DNA from: Pseudomonadota bacterium
Lineage (GTDB): Bacteria > Pseudomonadota > Gammaproteobacteria > Pseudomonadales > Moraxellaceae
Direction: 5' to 3'
Length of the DNA stretch: 64,000 nt
Assembly: GCA_021851865.1 (NCBI GenBank)
Contig: JAJZBU010000005.1
Coordinates: 1-64,000 of the forward strand
How positions within the stretch are numbered: position 1 is the first letter of the stretch; each line of letters opens with the position of its first letter. The notes below the pieces were generated by a model. The model saw only the letters and a program-made list of their open reading frames with translations. It searched no databases and was not told the DNA's origin. Positions 1 to 10,759 of the stretch are shown here, one piece after another. A program made the position numbers and the translations under genes.

Positions 1-78
1 GTTTTTTCTGGCAGTTCCCCCCCCCTGATTTTGATTTAATATCCATCACTTTCTGGGCGTTTTCGAAGGTGCAAGGCC

Positions 79-307
79 ATGGATACGCCTGATTTCTTTC
101 GTAATCGATTGGCTACGATGCTGGATGGTCGGCATCCTTTGATGGTGCTTGCCGATTCGCCTGATGGTGGGCTTGCTGTACCTCAAGCATGCCTACGACG
201 AATCCGACGAAGGTGTCTGTGCGCGCTACGCAGAGAGTCCGGCCTGGCAGTATTTTTGCGGCCAGGAGTATTTTGAGCATCGCCAGCCCTGTGATGGTCG
301 CTGGTGA
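79..307 (+). pseudogene. IS5-family transposase N-terminal remnant
   Basis: A decayed transposase start. From 164 to the stop at 305-307 the frame reads MVGLLYLKHAYDESDEG and continues through SPAWQYFCGQEYFEHRQPCD, the conserved N-terminal region of IS5-family transposases (YLKHAF..SDE, WQYFCG, EYF.H). The preceding stretch from 79 (DFFRNRLATMLDGRHPLMVLAD) is in a different frame, so there is a frameshift or internal deletion near 160. No catalytic DDE region follows and the frame stops after about 47 residues. It is non-functional debris. The family call rests on motif recognition only. Confidence 0.75.
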
Positions 308-383
308 TTGAAGGTCGGATGATCTTTCGATGGCTACGGCCGCGATGGTTCAATGATCTGCCACGGTCAATAGAGCCACCATG
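297..383 (+). repeat. Dispersed repeat, copy 1 (inverted copy near 19.9 kb)
   Basis: Positions 361-383 (CCACGGTCAATAGAGCCACC plus ATG) are an exact inverted copy of 19817-19839, and 297-345 is a diverged inverted copy of about 19909-19957. The stretch directly follows the IS5 remnant, so it is probably the distal end of that element. The rest of 308-549 holds no convincing gene; the short frames there are shadows. Confidence 0.6.
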
Positions 384-549
384 TGACTCAGGAAGAGATG
401 GACCACTTTCTATACTTCTATATCGACTGCGCGTGGATTGCAATAGACGCTACGGGAGCGCCTCGGCTGCTGGATGCGGCATTGGCGCGGCTGTGCGGTG
501 ATTTTGGATTGTTGGGGGACAGTCTTTTGGGGACGGTCTTTGATGTAAA

Positions 550-868
550 TGGTGCCCGAGGTCGGACTCGAACCGACAAGCCTTGCGGCGGAGGATTTTC
601 TTCCCACTTCGGCTTTCGCCGCCGTCCAGCACAGGGCTGGACGTTCGTGGTCTGGAGCACGCCTTCACCATAGCCATAATCGGCCGTAGGTGCCCGCCGT
701 CTGCTCTCTACACCTTCCCGGGTCTTGCGATCCGGGCTTGGCTCGGCATTAGCTCGAACTTGCGTTCAGGGCCTTCACCGAGTTTGACGGGCTTCACCTC
801 TGGAGTTTCCTCCGGAGGGCTCAAATTGTGTCTGAGTCCTCTGCGTCTACCAATTCCACCACTCGGGC
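550..868 (-). tRNA. tRNA-Leu(CAA), interrupted by a group I intron
   Basis: On the minus strand the 5' exon (868-834, 35 nt) starts GCCCGAGTGGTGGAATTGG and runs to GAGGACTC. The 3' exon (599-550, 50 nt) begins AAAATCCTC and ends CTCGGGCACCA with an encoded CCA. Joined, they give an 85-nt tRNA: acceptor GCCCGAG/CTCGGGC, anticodon stem GAGGA/TCCTC, loop CTCAAAA (anticodon CAA), long variable arm with stem GCC-GCAA-GGC, and T arm GTCGG-TTCGAGT-CCGAC. Leucine identity follows from anticodon, long variable arm and D arm. The exons are split between anticodon positions 34 and 35 by 234 nt. Placement just upstream of the divergent queA is common in Gammaproteobacteria. Confidence 0.93.
600..833 (-). 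ncRNA. Group I intron (IC3-like) in tRNA-Leu
   Basis: The intron lies between C34 and A35 of the anticodon, the site used by cyanobacterial tRNA-Leu(UAA) group I introns. Core strings match that family: TTTGAGCC with guide GAG, TCAAACTCGG, AATGCCGAGCCAAGCC, GGAAGGTGTAGAGAGCA, and the hairpin GGCGGCGAAAGCC near the 3' end. P7 can form between GAGCA (706-702) and TGCTC (659-655), a compensatory variant of the GACU/AGUC pairing recalled from the Anabaena intron. The last nucleotide is G (position 600), the expected omega-G. At 234 nt it is too short for a homing endonuclease gene. Self-splicing is inferred, not shown. Confidence 0.9.
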
Positions 869-882
869 GTGGAAGGTTGCCC

Positions 883-910
883 ATTATAGGGATGGCGAGC
901 GCCGAGTCAA
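883..910 (-). promoter_or_regulatory. Sigma-70 promoter of the tRNA-Leu gene
   Basis: On the minus strand TTGACT (910-905) is followed after 16 nt by a perfect TATAAT (888-883). The tRNA 5' end is at 868, so transcription would start a few bases before the mature end. Confidence 0.8.
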
Positions 911-970
911 TCCTTGACCACGCAGTGTGCCGCTTTCTGTTACAATCGCCGCCACGGCGGAACCGATGAC

Positions 971-3126
<2,156 letters not shown>

Positions 3127-3474
3127 ATGTCGATGAACTTGCTGATAGGACAAGCCCAAGCTGATGTCATCAATCCGGTCGGCGCCGGTGCAGGAACGCC
3201 TTGGCCGTTCTTCCTGACCATGATCGGCGTTTTCGTCCTGATGTACTTCATCTCCATTCGTCCGCAGCAGAAGCGGCAAAAGCAGCTGCGTCAGATGCTC
3301 GACGCCCTGGCGCAGGGGGATGAGGTCGTTTTTGCCGGCGGCTTGATGGGGCGAGTCACGCGTTTGAACGGTGACTATGCCGTGATCGAAGTCGCGGGTG
3401 GCACCCAACTGCGTGTGCAGCGGCAGAGCATCGTTGCGACCCTGCCCAAGGGTACCCTGAAATCTATCGAGTGA
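3127..3474 (+). CDS. yajC: Sec translocase accessory subunit YajC
   Basis: Small inner-membrane partner of SecD and SecF that associates with SecYEG. The 115-residue protein has one transmembrane helix (about residues 25-42) followed by the family motif RPQQKRQKQL and a small cytoplasmic domain (GDEVVFAGGLMGRV). The first codon follows the tgt stop at once, so the genes are transcriptionally coupled; secD starts 33 bp downstream. Confidence 0.96.
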   Translation: MSMNLLIGQAQADVINPVGAGAGTPWPFFLTMIGVFVLMYFISIRPQQKRQKQLRQMLDALAQGDEVVFAGGLMGRVTRLNGDYAVIEVAGGTQLRVQRQSIVATLPKGTLKSIE

Positions 3475-3507
3475 GTTTGGCACCCCGCTGGGGTATGGAA
3501 GCCGTTT

Positions 3508-5376
3508 ATGCGTAACGCCGTGTGGAAGAATGTATTGATCATCCTGGTGGTGATCGTCAGCGTCATCTACTCCCTGCCCAATCTTTATCCCGATCAGCCG
3601 GCCATCCAGATCACTGGCGCCTCGGCGGGCGATCGCGTGCCGGTGACGGCCATCGCCAGCGCCGAGCAGGCCATCCAGGCGGTCGGTGTGTCGGCGCAGG
3701 CACCGGAGGTGGGGGCCAAAGGTGTGCTGATCCGCGTGCACAATGCTGAAGATCAGCTGAAGGCGCAAGACGCCGTGCGCCGCGCGCTCGGCGACGCTTA
3801 TGTCGTGGCTTTGAACTTGGCGCCGACGACGCCGGCATGGCTGCACGCCCTCGATGCCTCACCGATGAAACTCGGTCTCGATCTGCGCGGCGGCGTCCAT
3901 TTCCTGCTCGAAGTCGATCTGCAAAAAGCGATCGCCGCGCGTCTTGAGTCGTCCATCGAGGATCTGCGCACGCATCTGCGCGAAGGCAAGGTCACTTATC
4001 GCGGCATCAGCGTCGTCGCCGACCATCTGCAGGTGAAGTTCGACACGAGCCGCGATCGGCAACAGGGCAGTGATCTGATCAAGAGCGCCTTTCCTGAGTT
4101 TCTCCAGAGCCAAGAGGATCAGCCCGGAGTATTCTACCTCGATCTGAGCCTGATCCCGGGGCGCCTCAAGGAGATCAGCGATGAGGCTGTCAGCCAGAAT
4201 CTGACGACTTTGCGCAATCGCGTCAACGAACTCGGCGTCGCCGACGCCATGGTGCAGCGGCAAGGCGCCAATCGCATCGTCGTCGAACTGCCGGGGGTGC
4301 AGGACACGGCCGAGGCAAAACGTGTGATCGGGCGGACCGCGACCCTGGAATTCCGTTTTGTCGACTGGCAGCATGAAGGCGCCGACCCGTCGCTGCCAGC
4401 ACCGCCTGGCGCTGAATGGTATCCCTTCAAGGGCCATCAGCGGCCACCGGTGCTCCTGCAGAAGCAGGTCATCGTCACCGGTGAGCACGTCTCCGGCGCG
4501 CACGCTGATTTTGATGAGAATTCGCAACCTCAGGTGAGCATCGATCTCGACACCCTCGGTGGTCGGCGCATGACCGAAGCGACGCGCAACAACCTCCTGC
4601 GGCCGATGGCGGTGCTCTTCGTCGAACAGAAGATGCGCACCCTCTACAGCAAGAACGCCGCCGGTCAGGACGTCGAGACGCGCCAGCCCTACACGGTCAA
4701 GCAGGTGATCAATGTCGCCACCGTGCAGTCGGTGCTCGGTTCGCAATTCCGTATCACCGGCCTCGATTCGCCGGCTGAAGCGTCGGAGTTGGCGCTGTTG
4801 CTGCGCGCTGGCGCGTTGGCGGCGCCGATGTACTTCGTTGAAGAGCGCACGGTGGGCCCGAGCCTGGGACAGGAGAATATTGACAAGGGCGTGCGTTCGA
4901 CCCTGCTGGGCTTGCTGTTGGTGGTCATCTTCATGGTCGCCAACTACAAGGTCTTCGGCCTCGTCGCCAATGCCGCCATGCTGCTCAACGTCGCCATTCT
5001 GATGTCGCTCATGGGGGCCTTTGGCGCCACCTTGTCCTTGCCCGGCATCGCCGGCATCGTGCTTTCGGTGGGCATGTCGGTCGACGCCAATGTGCTCATC
5101 TTCGAGCGCATCCGCGAAGAGCTGTGGCGCGGACTGTCACCGCAGGCGGCGATCAGCGCCGGCTATGACCGCGCCTTCACCACCATTCTCGACTCCAACC
5201 TCTCCATCCTCATCGTCGCCAGCATCCTCATCGCCATGGGTGCAGGTCCGGTGAAGGGCTTTGCCGTGACCCTGGCGATCGGCATTCTGGCGTCGATGTT
5301 CACCGCCATCACGGTGACCCGTACCATCATCAACGCGATTTATGGTGGACGCCGGATTTCCCGGCTGTCCATCTGA
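3508..5376 (+). CDS. secD: Protein translocase subunit SecD
   Basis: With SecF forms the proton-driven membrane complex that pulls secreted proteins out of SecYEG on the periplasmic side. The 622-residue protein has an N-terminal helix (VLIILVVIVSVIYSLPNLYP), a large periplasmic region starting at GLDLRGGVHFLLEVD, and a C-terminal RND-type membrane bundle with VGMSVDANVLIFERIREE containing the conserved acidic residue. Length is normal. secF follows after 12 bp. Confidence 0.97.
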   Translation: MRNAVWKNVLIILVVIVSVIYSLPNLYPDQPAIQITGASAGDRVPVTAIASAEQAIQAVGVSAQAPEVGAKGVLIRVHNAEDQLKAQDAVRRALGDAYVVALNLAPTTPAWLHALDASPMKLGLDLRGGVHFLLEVDLQKAIAARLESSIEDLRTHLREGKVTYRGISVVADHLQVKFDTSRDRQQGSDLIKSAFPEFLQSQEDQPGVFYLDLSLIPGRLKEISDEAVSQNLTTLRNRVNELGVADAMVQRQGANRIVVELPGVQDTAEAKRVIGRTATLEFRFVDWQHEGADPSLPAPPGAEWYPFKGHQRPPVLLQKQVIVTGEHVSGAHADFDENSQPQVSIDLDTLGGRRMTEATRNNLLRPMAVLFVEQKMRTLYSKNAAGQDVETRQPYTVKQVINVATVQSVLGSQFRITGLDSPAEASELALLLRAGALAAPMYFVEERTVGPSLGQENIDKGVRSTLLGLLLVVIFMVANYKVFGLVANAAMLLNVAILMSLMGAFGATLSLPGIAGIVLSVGMSVDANVLIFERIREELWRGLSPQAAISAGYDRAFTTILDSNLSILIVASILIAMGAGPVKGFAVTLAIGILASMFTAITVTRTIINAIYGGRRISRLSI

Positions 5377-5388
5377 GGAAGGACCGTC

Positions 5389-6309
5389 ATGAGTCAAGCA
5401 ACCAAAGTGATCAATTTCATGCGCTACCGCAAGCCCCTGGCGTTGGTGTCCGGGGTGGTGGTGCTGATCTGTCTGTTGTCGATCATTTTTCGCGGCCTCA
5501 ACCTCGGCCTCGATTTTACCGGCGGGACATCGATGGAAATCGACTTCCATAACGCCATCTCGCAGGAGCAGGTGCTCGGGCACTTGGCCCAGGCGGGCTT
5601 CAAGGACGTCGTCGTGCAGCACCTCGGTCGCGCCAACCAGATCCTGCTGCGCCTGCCGCCACAGAAGACCAGCTACGCCAACATCGGCCAGGCGGCTCTC
5701 TCCGCCCTGCAGAGCCAGGATAATCCGGCGGTTCTGAAATCGGTCGACAGCGTCGGCAGCGAAGTCGGCAGTGAGTTGTATCAGCAGTCGGTGCTGGCAG
5801 TCCTGCTGGCGCTCGGTTTGATGGCGATCTTCGTCGCTTTCCGCTTCAAGTTCAATTTTGCCTTCGGTGCCCTCATCGCTCTCAGTCACGACGTGCTCTT
5901 CACGGTCGGCATCTTTTCCATCTTCCAGCTGCCCTTCGATCTCACCGTCCTCGCCGCTGTTCTGGCGCTCATAGGCTATTCGCTCAATGAAGCCATCGTC
6001 GAATTCGATCGTATCCGCGAGAACTTCCGCAAATTGCGCAAGGCCGATCCGATCGAGGTGGTCAATATCTCCCTCACCGAGACCTTGCGCCGCACCCTCA
6101 AGACCATCACCACCGTTCTGCTGGTGGTGCTGGCCCTGCTCATCCTCGGTGGTTCGGCCTTGCACTGGTTCGCCGTCGCCATGCTCATCGGTATTTTTGT
6201 CGGTACTTATTCGTCGATCTATATCGCCACCTCTTACGCACTGAGCATGGGTCTGTCGAAGGAGGATTTCGTCGTCAGCCGGCGCGGAGCCATCGATGAC
6301 CGCCCCTGA
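5389..6309 (+). CDS. secF: Protein translocase subunit SecF
   Basis: Partner of SecD in late protein export. The 306-residue protein has the N-terminal helix, the periplasmic motif GLDFTGGTSMEIDF and the membrane signature GYSLNEAIVEFDRIRENFR. The stop overlaps the first 14 bases of the next gene, which suggests translational coupling. Confidence 0.97.
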   Translation: MSQATKVINFMRYRKPLALVSGVVVLICLLSIIFRGLNLGLDFTGGTSMEIDFHNAISQEQVLGHLAQAGFKDVVVQHLGRANQILLRLPPQKTSYANIGQAALSALQSQDNPAVLKSVDSVGSEVGSELYQQSVLAVLLALGLMAIFVAFRFKFNFAFGALIALSHDVLFTVGIFSIFQLPFDLTVLAAVLALIGYSLNEAIVEFDRIRENFRKLRKADPIEVVNISLTETLRRTLKTITTVLLVVLALLILGGSALHWFAVAMLIGIFVGTYSSIYIATSYALSMGLSKEDFVVSRRGAIDDRP

Positions 6310-7081
6310 GTCAATGTGGCGAACACGCTGGCGCGCGGCGCGCTGGAGCTTGGCCCTGTGGCTGTTATCGGCGACCCTGACCGGTGTCGCCACCTGGTTC
6401 TGGTTTCCCGGCGTGCACTATCGTATCGATGGTGGATTGCAAGGCTTGCGCATGGTCAGCCTGGTCGATTTCATCCTCGGCCCCGTCCTCTTTCTCGTCG
6501 TCTATCGGCCGCACAAGCCGGCGCGCCTCTTGCTCCTCGATCTCGCTTTGCTGATCTGCGTGCAGATCGCTGCCATGGTCTGGGGCATCTGGCGGGTGTA
6601 CAGCCAGCGTCCGGTCGCCGATGTCTACATGCTCGACGCTTTCTATCCCACCGTCGCCGCCGATTACCAGCGTCATGGTGTCGACCCTGCGCGCCTGCGG
6701 CGTTTCTCAGTGCAGGATCCGCCCTTGCTCTATCTGCGTCTAGGACAAGGCAAAGCACTGCGGCATGTCGTACATGTGGTCATGGTCGAGGGTCTGCCGA
6801 TCTATACGCAAACCGAGCTCTGGCAAGCGCTCGCCGGCCAGCCTGATGATCCTCTGGTGCTGGGGCGGGCAGCTTGTCTGTCCTGGTTGCAGCACGCAGG
6901 CCAGCCGGTCGCGGCGGAACTGCAGAAGCGTTTCGGGGCGCCCCTGGCTGCGCACGATTATGCCTGGTTCCAGGGGCGCTACGGCAAGGCCCTGCTCGTC
7001 TTCGATAAGCAGGAGCGCCTGCAAGGCAGTATCAGGCTCGCCGCAGATCCGTTGCCGCGATCAGAGAAGCCGCATCGATAG
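6296..7081 (+). CDS. TfpX/TfpZ-like type IV pilin accessory membrane protein
   Basis: The 261-residue protein starts MTAPESMWRTRWRAARWSL and has a helix at about 17-38 (LALWLLSATLTGVATWFWF) followed by YRIDGGLQGLRMVSLVDFIL. Two more hydrophobic stretches (LGPVLFLVVY, LLLLDLALLICVQIAAM) and a soluble C-terminal domain complete it. The pattern fits the TfpX/TfpZ family, whose known members help assemble or stabilise type IV pilins. No pilin gene lies nearby, so its client is unknown. It overlaps secF by 14 bp and its 3' end overlaps the convergent nadC by 21 bp. The family call is from memory of the N-terminal pattern. Confidence 0.7.
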   Translation: MTAPESMWRTRWRAARWSLALWLLSATLTGVATWFWFPGVHYRIDGGLQGLRMVSLVDFILGPVLFLVVYRPHKPARLLLLDLALLICVQIAAMVWGIWRVYSQRPVADVYMLDAFYPTVAADYQRHGVDPARLRRFSVQDPPLLYLRLGQGKALRHVVHVVMVEGLPIYTQTELWQALAGQPDDPLVLGRAACLSWLQHAGQPVAAELQKRFGAPLAAHDYAWFQGRYGKALLVFDKQERLQGSIRLAADPLPRSEKPHR

Positions 7082-7900
7082 ATCGCAGGCGTGGATATGC
7101 TTGGTAATGCTGCCCATGGAGATGAAGTCGACGCCGGTCTCGGCGATGGCGCGTAGCTCGGCGCGGTCGATACCGCCGGAGGCTTCGAGCTTGACCCGGC
7201 CGGCGGTGTAGCGCACGGCTTCGATCATGCCGGCGCGATCGAAGTTGTCGAGCATGACGATGTCGCTGCCGGCGCTGATCGCCTCCTGCAATTCCGCCAG
7301 TGTTTCGACTTCGACCTCGACCGGTTTGCCGGCCGCCAGCTGGCGTGCCTGAGCGACGGCGGCGCTGATGCTGCCGCAGGCGAGGATGTGGTTTTCCTTG
7401 ATGAGAAAAGCGTCATAGAGACCGAGGCGATGGTTTTCTCCGCCACCACACAAGACGGCATACTTTTGTGCGATGCGTAAGCCTGGCAAGGTCTTGCGCG
7501 TGTCGAGCAGGCGTGTCGACAGCCCGGCCAGCGCCTGCACGCAGGACTGCACGGCGGTGGCGGTGGCCGACAAGGTCTGTAAGAAATTCAACGCCGTGCG
7601 TTCGCCGCTGAGCAGGCTGCGCGCGCGTCCGTGCAGCTCCAGCAAGGTGGCGCCGGCGCGCACCGCCATGCCGTCGGCGACCGACCAGTGCAGAGTAACT
7701 TCGGGATCGAGCTGGCGAAATGTCTCGGCGACCCAATCCTGGCCGCAAAGCACCATGTCTTCGCGACTGATGACGCGCGCCTGCGCCATCCGTTCGGCTG
7801 GAATCAGGCGGGCGCTGATGTCGCCGTCACCGAGATCTTCGCGCAGCGCCTGAAAAACATTGCCGATGACGCTGTGTCTGAGTATTTCCCGGTCGATCAT
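7061..7900 (-). CDS. nadC: Nicotinate-nucleotide pyrophosphorylase NadC
   Basis: Converts quinolinate and PRPP to nicotinate mononucleotide, CO2 and PPi in de novo NAD synthesis. The 279-residue protein has the expected EDLGDGDIS near the N-terminus, SGERTALNFLQTLS, LDTRKTLPGLR, the glycine-rich GGGENHRLGLYDAFLIKENH and the C-terminal LEASGGI..ETGVDFISMGSIT. It is transcribed alone, convergent with the pilin accessory-like gene and divergent from the DUF1631 gene. Confidence 0.97.
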   Translation of the reverse strand: MIDREILRHSVIGNVFQALREDLGDGDISARLIPAERMAQARVISREDMVLCGQDWVAETFRQLDPEVTLHWSVADGMAVRAGATLLELHGRARSLLSGERTALNFLQTLSATATAVQSCVQALAGLSTRLLDTRKTLPGLRIAQKYAVLCGGGENHRLGLYDAFLIKENHILACGSISAAVAQARQLAAGKPVEVEVETLAELQEAISAGSDIVMLDNFDRAGMIEAVRYTAGRVKLEASGGIDRAELRAIAETGVDFISMGSITKHIHACDLSMRLL

Positions 7901-8003
7901 GCTATGGCGATCCTCATTGCGAGTGAAGGAGACCTCCCGTCGAGGTCGAGAATGGTTTAGTCTTATAGGATAACATGATCGAGCCAGGAGCTAGTTCTGA
8001 GCC

Positions 8004-10757
8004 ATGCTTTCATCGCCTCATGCCTTGCCGGAACGACTGCAACCCTGGGTGGACGCCTGGAGTGAGCCTCTGCTCGCCGCCGTGCAGGCGATGATCACGG
8101 CTTCGCTCGCCCTCCTCGCCGAGGAAGGCGGCGTTCAGGAGGGCGATGTGCCGCTGCATGATCTGCTGCTCGCCCATGCGCAGAATCTGCAGGTGTCCTT
8201 GCGGCAGCGTTTGGCCGATGATCTTTCGCCGCCGCGGCAGCACTCGACGCCAGGGCTCGACGCCGATTCGATGCAGTTGCTCGATCAGCAGGATATGGAG
8301 GAGGAGGTCGTCGCCCATTCCCTGGTCAGCCGTTGGCGCATCGAGCTGGCGACTCCCCTGCAGCAATGGCGCGAAGTCCTGCTCGCCGAATGGCAGGAAC
8401 GGCAGTGGCCGGGTAGCCGTGCTCTCGCCTTCGATCCTGACACCGTCATGCTGCACGGTCTGGAGCTTTTGCGGCGTCTGCCGATCGACGCACCGGCGCG
8501 GCGGCGCTTGTTGCCGATATGGGCGCGCAGCGTCGTCGCCACCTTGCGTACTTTGCTGCCGCGTATGATCGCTGATCTGCAGGCGACGGGCCTTCTGGCG
8601 GTCGCCGAGGTGGCCAGCGTCGTCGCGCATGACAGCGAGCGCAGCACCTTGCAGTTGCCGCAAGAACTCGACGTCTTGCGACAGAGTCTGCTGCCTTTGT
8701 TGCGCAGCCAGATGGAAGCCTGGTTCGAGGATCTGCACCGCGCTTTTCAGGTGCATCTGAGCGAAGGCGATGCCGCCGAGCAAGATCGCTTGCTGTCCCT
8801 CGTGCAGACGCTGAAAAATCATGCCGATGGCGTGCAGGGGCGGTTTTTTGAGGCGATTTCTGCTCAGTTCATGCAGATGCAGCAAACGCGCAACTGGTCG
8901 GCCAATGGCGATCTCGGTCTGCTCGATGAGCAGGAGATGGAATGGAATATGCAGATGCAGACGATCGCCGTCCGTCTGCGGCAGCGCGAGGCCGCCGCTT
9001 TGCAGGCGCTCGCGCAGCGTCTGCAGCATCTGTTGCCGCGCAGTGAGGGGCTGGAGCGCAAGATGCCCCTCGATCCAGCCCAGCTCATGCTCGCCTTGCG
9101 CCAGTCCCTGCACCCGGAGAACCTGAGCGCTCAGGACAAGATCGATCTGCTGTTCTGGTTCGACAAACGCGTGCTCGACGACCTCGCGCTGTTGCTCGAG
9201 GCGGCCAATGAATCTCTGGCGGAGCAAGGCGTCTTGCCCGAGCTGCCGCGGCGCCAGATCATCAAGGGGGTCTCGCCGGGACCGGTACGCCGCAAAGAGG
9301 CGAGCGCTAAGCCGGCGATGCTGGCGGAAGAGGATGTGCACCGTCTGCAGGCGGTGCTGCAGCTGGCCCCTGGCAGTGTCACGCCGGTCGAGGCTGACGG
9401 TCGCGTGATCGGCCGCTCGCTCAGCGCCGTGCCGCTGGCGCCTGAGGTCATCCCTGCCGGCGCCGAGCGGACGACGGTCAGCGCGCGCGAAGTATTGGCG
9501 ATGCTGTCGCGTTTGCAGCAGGACACATCGACACGATCGCTGGCGCAGGACGCCAGTTCGCCTTCGGTCAGTGACGTGCGTACCGCCTTGCGTTCGCAGT
9601 TGCGCCAGGACGATCAGGAAGTGCAGACGGTCAGGCGAGCTGACGAGGAAGTCATCAACCTGGTGTCGATGATCTTCGATTTCATCCTCGATGACGAAGA
9701 ACTGCCGACGCCGATGAAGGCTCTGCTCGGACGTCTGCAGATTCCTCTGCTCAAGGTGGCCATGCTCGATGAACGGTTTTTCTCGCCGGATGAGCATCCA
9801 GCGCGTTCTCTGCTCAACATGCTGGCGCGCGCCGGCATGGGGTGGAGCGATGTCGGCGAGCAGGACAATCGGCTCTATCAGCGCATCGAGCAGGTGGTCT
9901 TTCGTATCATCAATGAATTCCATGACGATGTGCGCCTGTTCGAGGAGTTGCTGCACGACTTCTCCGAGTTTTACAAACAGCAGCAGCACCGCCAGGATCT
10001 GGTGGAAAAACGCACGCGTGAGGCGGAAGAAGGGCGGGCGCGTGCCGAGATGGCGCGCGCCATGGTGCAGCAGACCCTGGCGCGGCGCTTGCGTGGACGC
10101 CCACTGCCGGCCATCGTCCTGCAGGTGCTGCAGGACGGCTGGACGCAGGTGCTCTATCTCGCCTGCCTGCGGCAGGGGGTCGACTCCGACGCCTGGAAGC
10201 AGGCGACCAAGGTCGCCGATGCCCTGATCTGGCTGGCGCAACCTGGCGATGCCAGCTGGCGTGAACGCGCCATCGCCCTGCAGGATCGTATTCTGGCCAG
10301 TTTGCGCAAGGGTTTGCAAAGTGCCGCCGTCGAGCCGCAGAAGGTGCAGGCATGGATGGACGAGCTTACGCGCGGCATCCTTCAGCAAAGTCGCGAGGAC
10401 AGCGGCTGGGCCACCACCGTAGCTGAGATCGCCGTCGAAGAGCCAGCACCGGTAGTCGCCGTCGAGCGTGACGCATTCAATGATCTGGTCGAGGCCTTGC
10501 CGGTCGGCGCTTGGGTGGAACGACTCGAGCAGGACCCTGCCGATCGCTGCAAGCTGGTGGCGCGCATCCGTCTTGTCGACAAACTGGTGTTTACCAACCA
10601 GCGCGGCATCAAAGCCATCGAGATCACCAGTGCCGATCTGGCGGCGCAAGTGCGCGCCGGGCGCTGGCGTCTGCTCGACAAGCAGGGACGCGTCTTCGAT
10701 CGTGCCCTCGACACCGTGGTCGGCGCTTTGCGTCGCCGCCAGACCCGGGCGGCTTGA
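8004..10757 (+). CDS. DUF1631 family protein
   Basis: A 917-residue cytoplasmic, Leu/Gln/Arg-rich, mostly helical protein of the DUF1631 family, which occurs in Pseudomonas and relatives and has no settled function. The family core is the central stretch VINLVSMIFDFILDDEELP with PMKALLGRLQIPLLKVAMLD and a helical region rich in basic residues (EKRTREAEEGRARAEMARAM). The C-terminal roughly 95 residues (VGAWVERL..CKLVARIRLVDKLVFTNQRG) resemble a small beta domain of PilZ type, which would suggest c-di-GMP sensing, but the RxxxR motif is not evident. ampD follows 2 bp downstream, so the genes form an operon. Confidence 0.85.
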   Translation: MLSSPHALPERLQPWVDAWSEPLLAAVQAMITASLALLAEEGGVQEGDVPLHDLLLAHAQNLQVSLRQRLADDLSPPRQHSTPGLDADSMQLLDQQDMEEEVVAHSLVSRWRIELATPLQQWREVLLAEWQERQWPGSRALAFDPDTVMLHGLELLRRLPIDAPARRRLLPIWARSVVATLRTLLPRMIADLQATGLLAVAEVASVVAHDSERSTLQLPQELDVLRQSLLPLLRSQMEAWFEDLHRAFQVHLSEGDAAEQDRLLSLVQTLKNHADGVQGRFFEAISAQFMQMQQTRNWSANGDLGLLDEQEMEWNMQMQTIAVRLRQREAAALQALAQRLQHLLPRSEGLERKMPLDPAQLMLALRQSLHPENLSAQDKIDLLFWFDKRVLDDLALLLEAANESLAEQGVLPELPRRQIIKGVSPGPVRRKEASAKPAMLAEEDVHRLQAVLQLAPGSVTPVEADGRVIGRSLSAVPLAPEVIPAGAERTTVSAREVLAMLSRLQQDTSTRSLAQDASSPSVSDVRTALRSQLRQDDQEVQTVRRADEEVINLVSMIFDFILDDEELPTPMKALLGRLQIPLLKVAMLDERFFSPDEHPARSLLNMLARAGMGWSDVGEQDNRLYQRIEQVVFRIINEFHDDVRLFEELLHDFSEFYKQQQHRQDLVEKRTREAEEGRARAEMARAMVQQTLARRLRGRPLPAIVLQVLQDGWTQVLYLACLRQGVDSDAWKQATKVADALIWLAQPGDASWRERAIALQDRILASLRKGLQSAAVEPQKVQAWMDELTRGILQQSREDSGWATTVAEIAVEEPAPVVAVERDAFNDLVEALPVGAWVERLEQDPADRCKLVARIRLVDKLVFTNQRGIKAIEITSADLAAQVRAGRWRLLDKQGRVFDRALDTVVGALRRRQTRAA

Positions 10758-10759
10758 GG

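Noticed and set aside
550-868. tRNA pseudogene or tRNA with an IS insertion
   Set aside because: Both halves pair perfectly in all stems, the CCA is intact, a strong promoter precedes it and the intervening sequence has group I core motifs rather than terminal inverted repeats.
8004-10757. DUF1631 protein as a c-di-GMP receptor
   Set aside because: The C-terminal beta domain resembles PilZ only loosely, and I do not see the RxxxR motif needed for the claim.
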